From Anisakis pegreffii (lineage: Eukaryota; Nematoda; Chromadorea; Rhabditida; Anisakidae), in assembly GCA_035041965.1 (NCBI GenBank), contig JAPYMA010000118.1, positions 1-64,000 on the forward strand: DNA of 64,000 nucleotides, in the 5' to 3' direction. The notes below the pieces were generated by a model, which saw only the letters and a program-made list of their open reading frames with translations, had not been told where the DNA came from and made no database searches. Positions 63,101 to 64,000 of this stretch are shown piece after piece. Each line of letters starts with the position of its first letter. Position 1 is the first letter of the stretch. The position numbers were made by a program, and so were the translations under genes.

Positions 63101-64000
63101 AAGCTGAAGTTCAGGTTGCTTAACAGTGAATTGATCAATTCCAAAAACAGAAACATTTTGAGGTGCCAAGAATGGGACGACAACACTGTGTGTAACAGAA
63201 TGATGAAAATAACTGATTCCAGTTTTTGGCCGATCTCACGTTAACAGAAAATGAACAGCCAAAGATTGGACCGCAGCCCATAATCTTTCAAATTTCCAAA
63301 TCTGCATTGGATATATCGTTGAATAATCTTATCTTAAACCTCCACGATAACATTATGTTACGACTTTTTCACATGACTAGTTATATTATTGAATAATTCT
63401 CTTTTCCAGTTATCGATAAAAGTATTCCATCCCAGTGGATCCGATTTAGCTGTTTAGAAAATTGCTAGTCTCCGGTTGCGATGGTGAAATTAAAAGCAAA
63501 TTTCTTTGATGAAAGATAAAATTAAAATTTATAGAAACTTATCTGGTGTGATACTCTCTTTTGTCACCTGATAGAGAATAACACTTCGTCGTCATGGAGT
63601 TTTATGATTTTGAGAGTCAGCTTAAAAGCCGGAAGACTAATCCCAGATTTTATCTAATACAACGACATAATCAACAAGTTTCAACAATGAAAATGTTCAT
63701 ACTGCATTCAAGAGCAACAAAACGTTCGTATTCATACTACATTCATATAACGACGATGTGATTAATTTATTGAAATCTTCAATGCTACCAATCGCGCAAT
63801 GATTTCATTCATTGGTATGAATCATTTTTGCTAGAACTGTGCATTTTATAATCTCGAAGCATTCTGAAAGACCGTGTTCAGTTCGTTCTTTGAACCTAAA
63901 AGAGCAAATTAATGAAGCTGTCGAGGTTGTGTAATCAACTACAACAAACCTGTTCTAAAAGAATCTCCCGAAAGGACTACTGATCGTAAACAATGACTCA
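60101..64000. other. Intergenic to window end, no gene supported
   Basis: A small GC-rich island lies at 60885-60980 (CGGCAAAAGCGAGGGATGCC, runs of C and G). Everything else is AT-rich sequence with short frames of no recognisable family on both strands. No element ends or RNA genes were found. Confidence 0.45.

Noticed and set aside
1..64000. CRISPR arrays, rRNA genes and intact tRNA genes
   Set aside because: No regular short repeats with unique spacers, no rRNA-like sequence and no tRNA with full stems were seen.

Overview
The window is AT-rich, intron-dense eukaryotic DNA that I read as a nematode nuclear genome, possibly of the spirurid/filarial kind. The grounds are short exons in introns mostly of 70-500 bp with TTTCAG/TTTTAG-type acceptors, acceptor-like sites a few bases before candidate start codons (as in SL trans-splicing), two near-perfect copies of the complement of the conserved nematode SL1 leader, and proteins that align with metazoan families. 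There is no sign of operon-type bacterial genes, CRISPR or rRNA. Protein calls are made from memory of the families; no search was run.

Layout. 1-1745 is a complex tandem satellite cut by the window edge. A small unrecognised plus-strand gene model ends at 3766. The best gene is a 16-exon USP5-type deubiquitinase at 5688-12497 (+), which keeps the ZnF-UBP, Cys and His boxes and two UBA domains. 13.5-21.5 kb is a transposon-rich stretch: two SL1-complementary segments, a 5' fragment of a BEL/Pao-like LTR retrotransposon, a possible solo LTR, and five short GC-rich elements with hAT-type ends and 8-bp target duplications inside 4.3 kb. 23-27 kb holds two small two-exon minus-strand genes whose products begin with signal peptides. 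33.0-40.5 kb (-) is a multi-exon RhoGAP gene of the ARHGAP6 type. Its introns carry a hAT element and a 1.25-kb foldback element with 462-bp arms and a tRNA-like unit in each arm. 41-64 kb is gene-poor: two low-confidence plus-strand exon chains, an AT microsatellite, more hAT-type elements, low-complexity GGAGC-rich repeats and long stretches where I see nothing convincing.

The recognised genes (a deubiquitinase recycling unanchored ubiquitin chains, a Rho GTPase-activating protein and possible secreted peptides) have no visible shared pathway. The most unusual content is the nested, diverse set of non-autonomous DNA transposons and the SL1 sequence abutting an LTR retrotransposon end.
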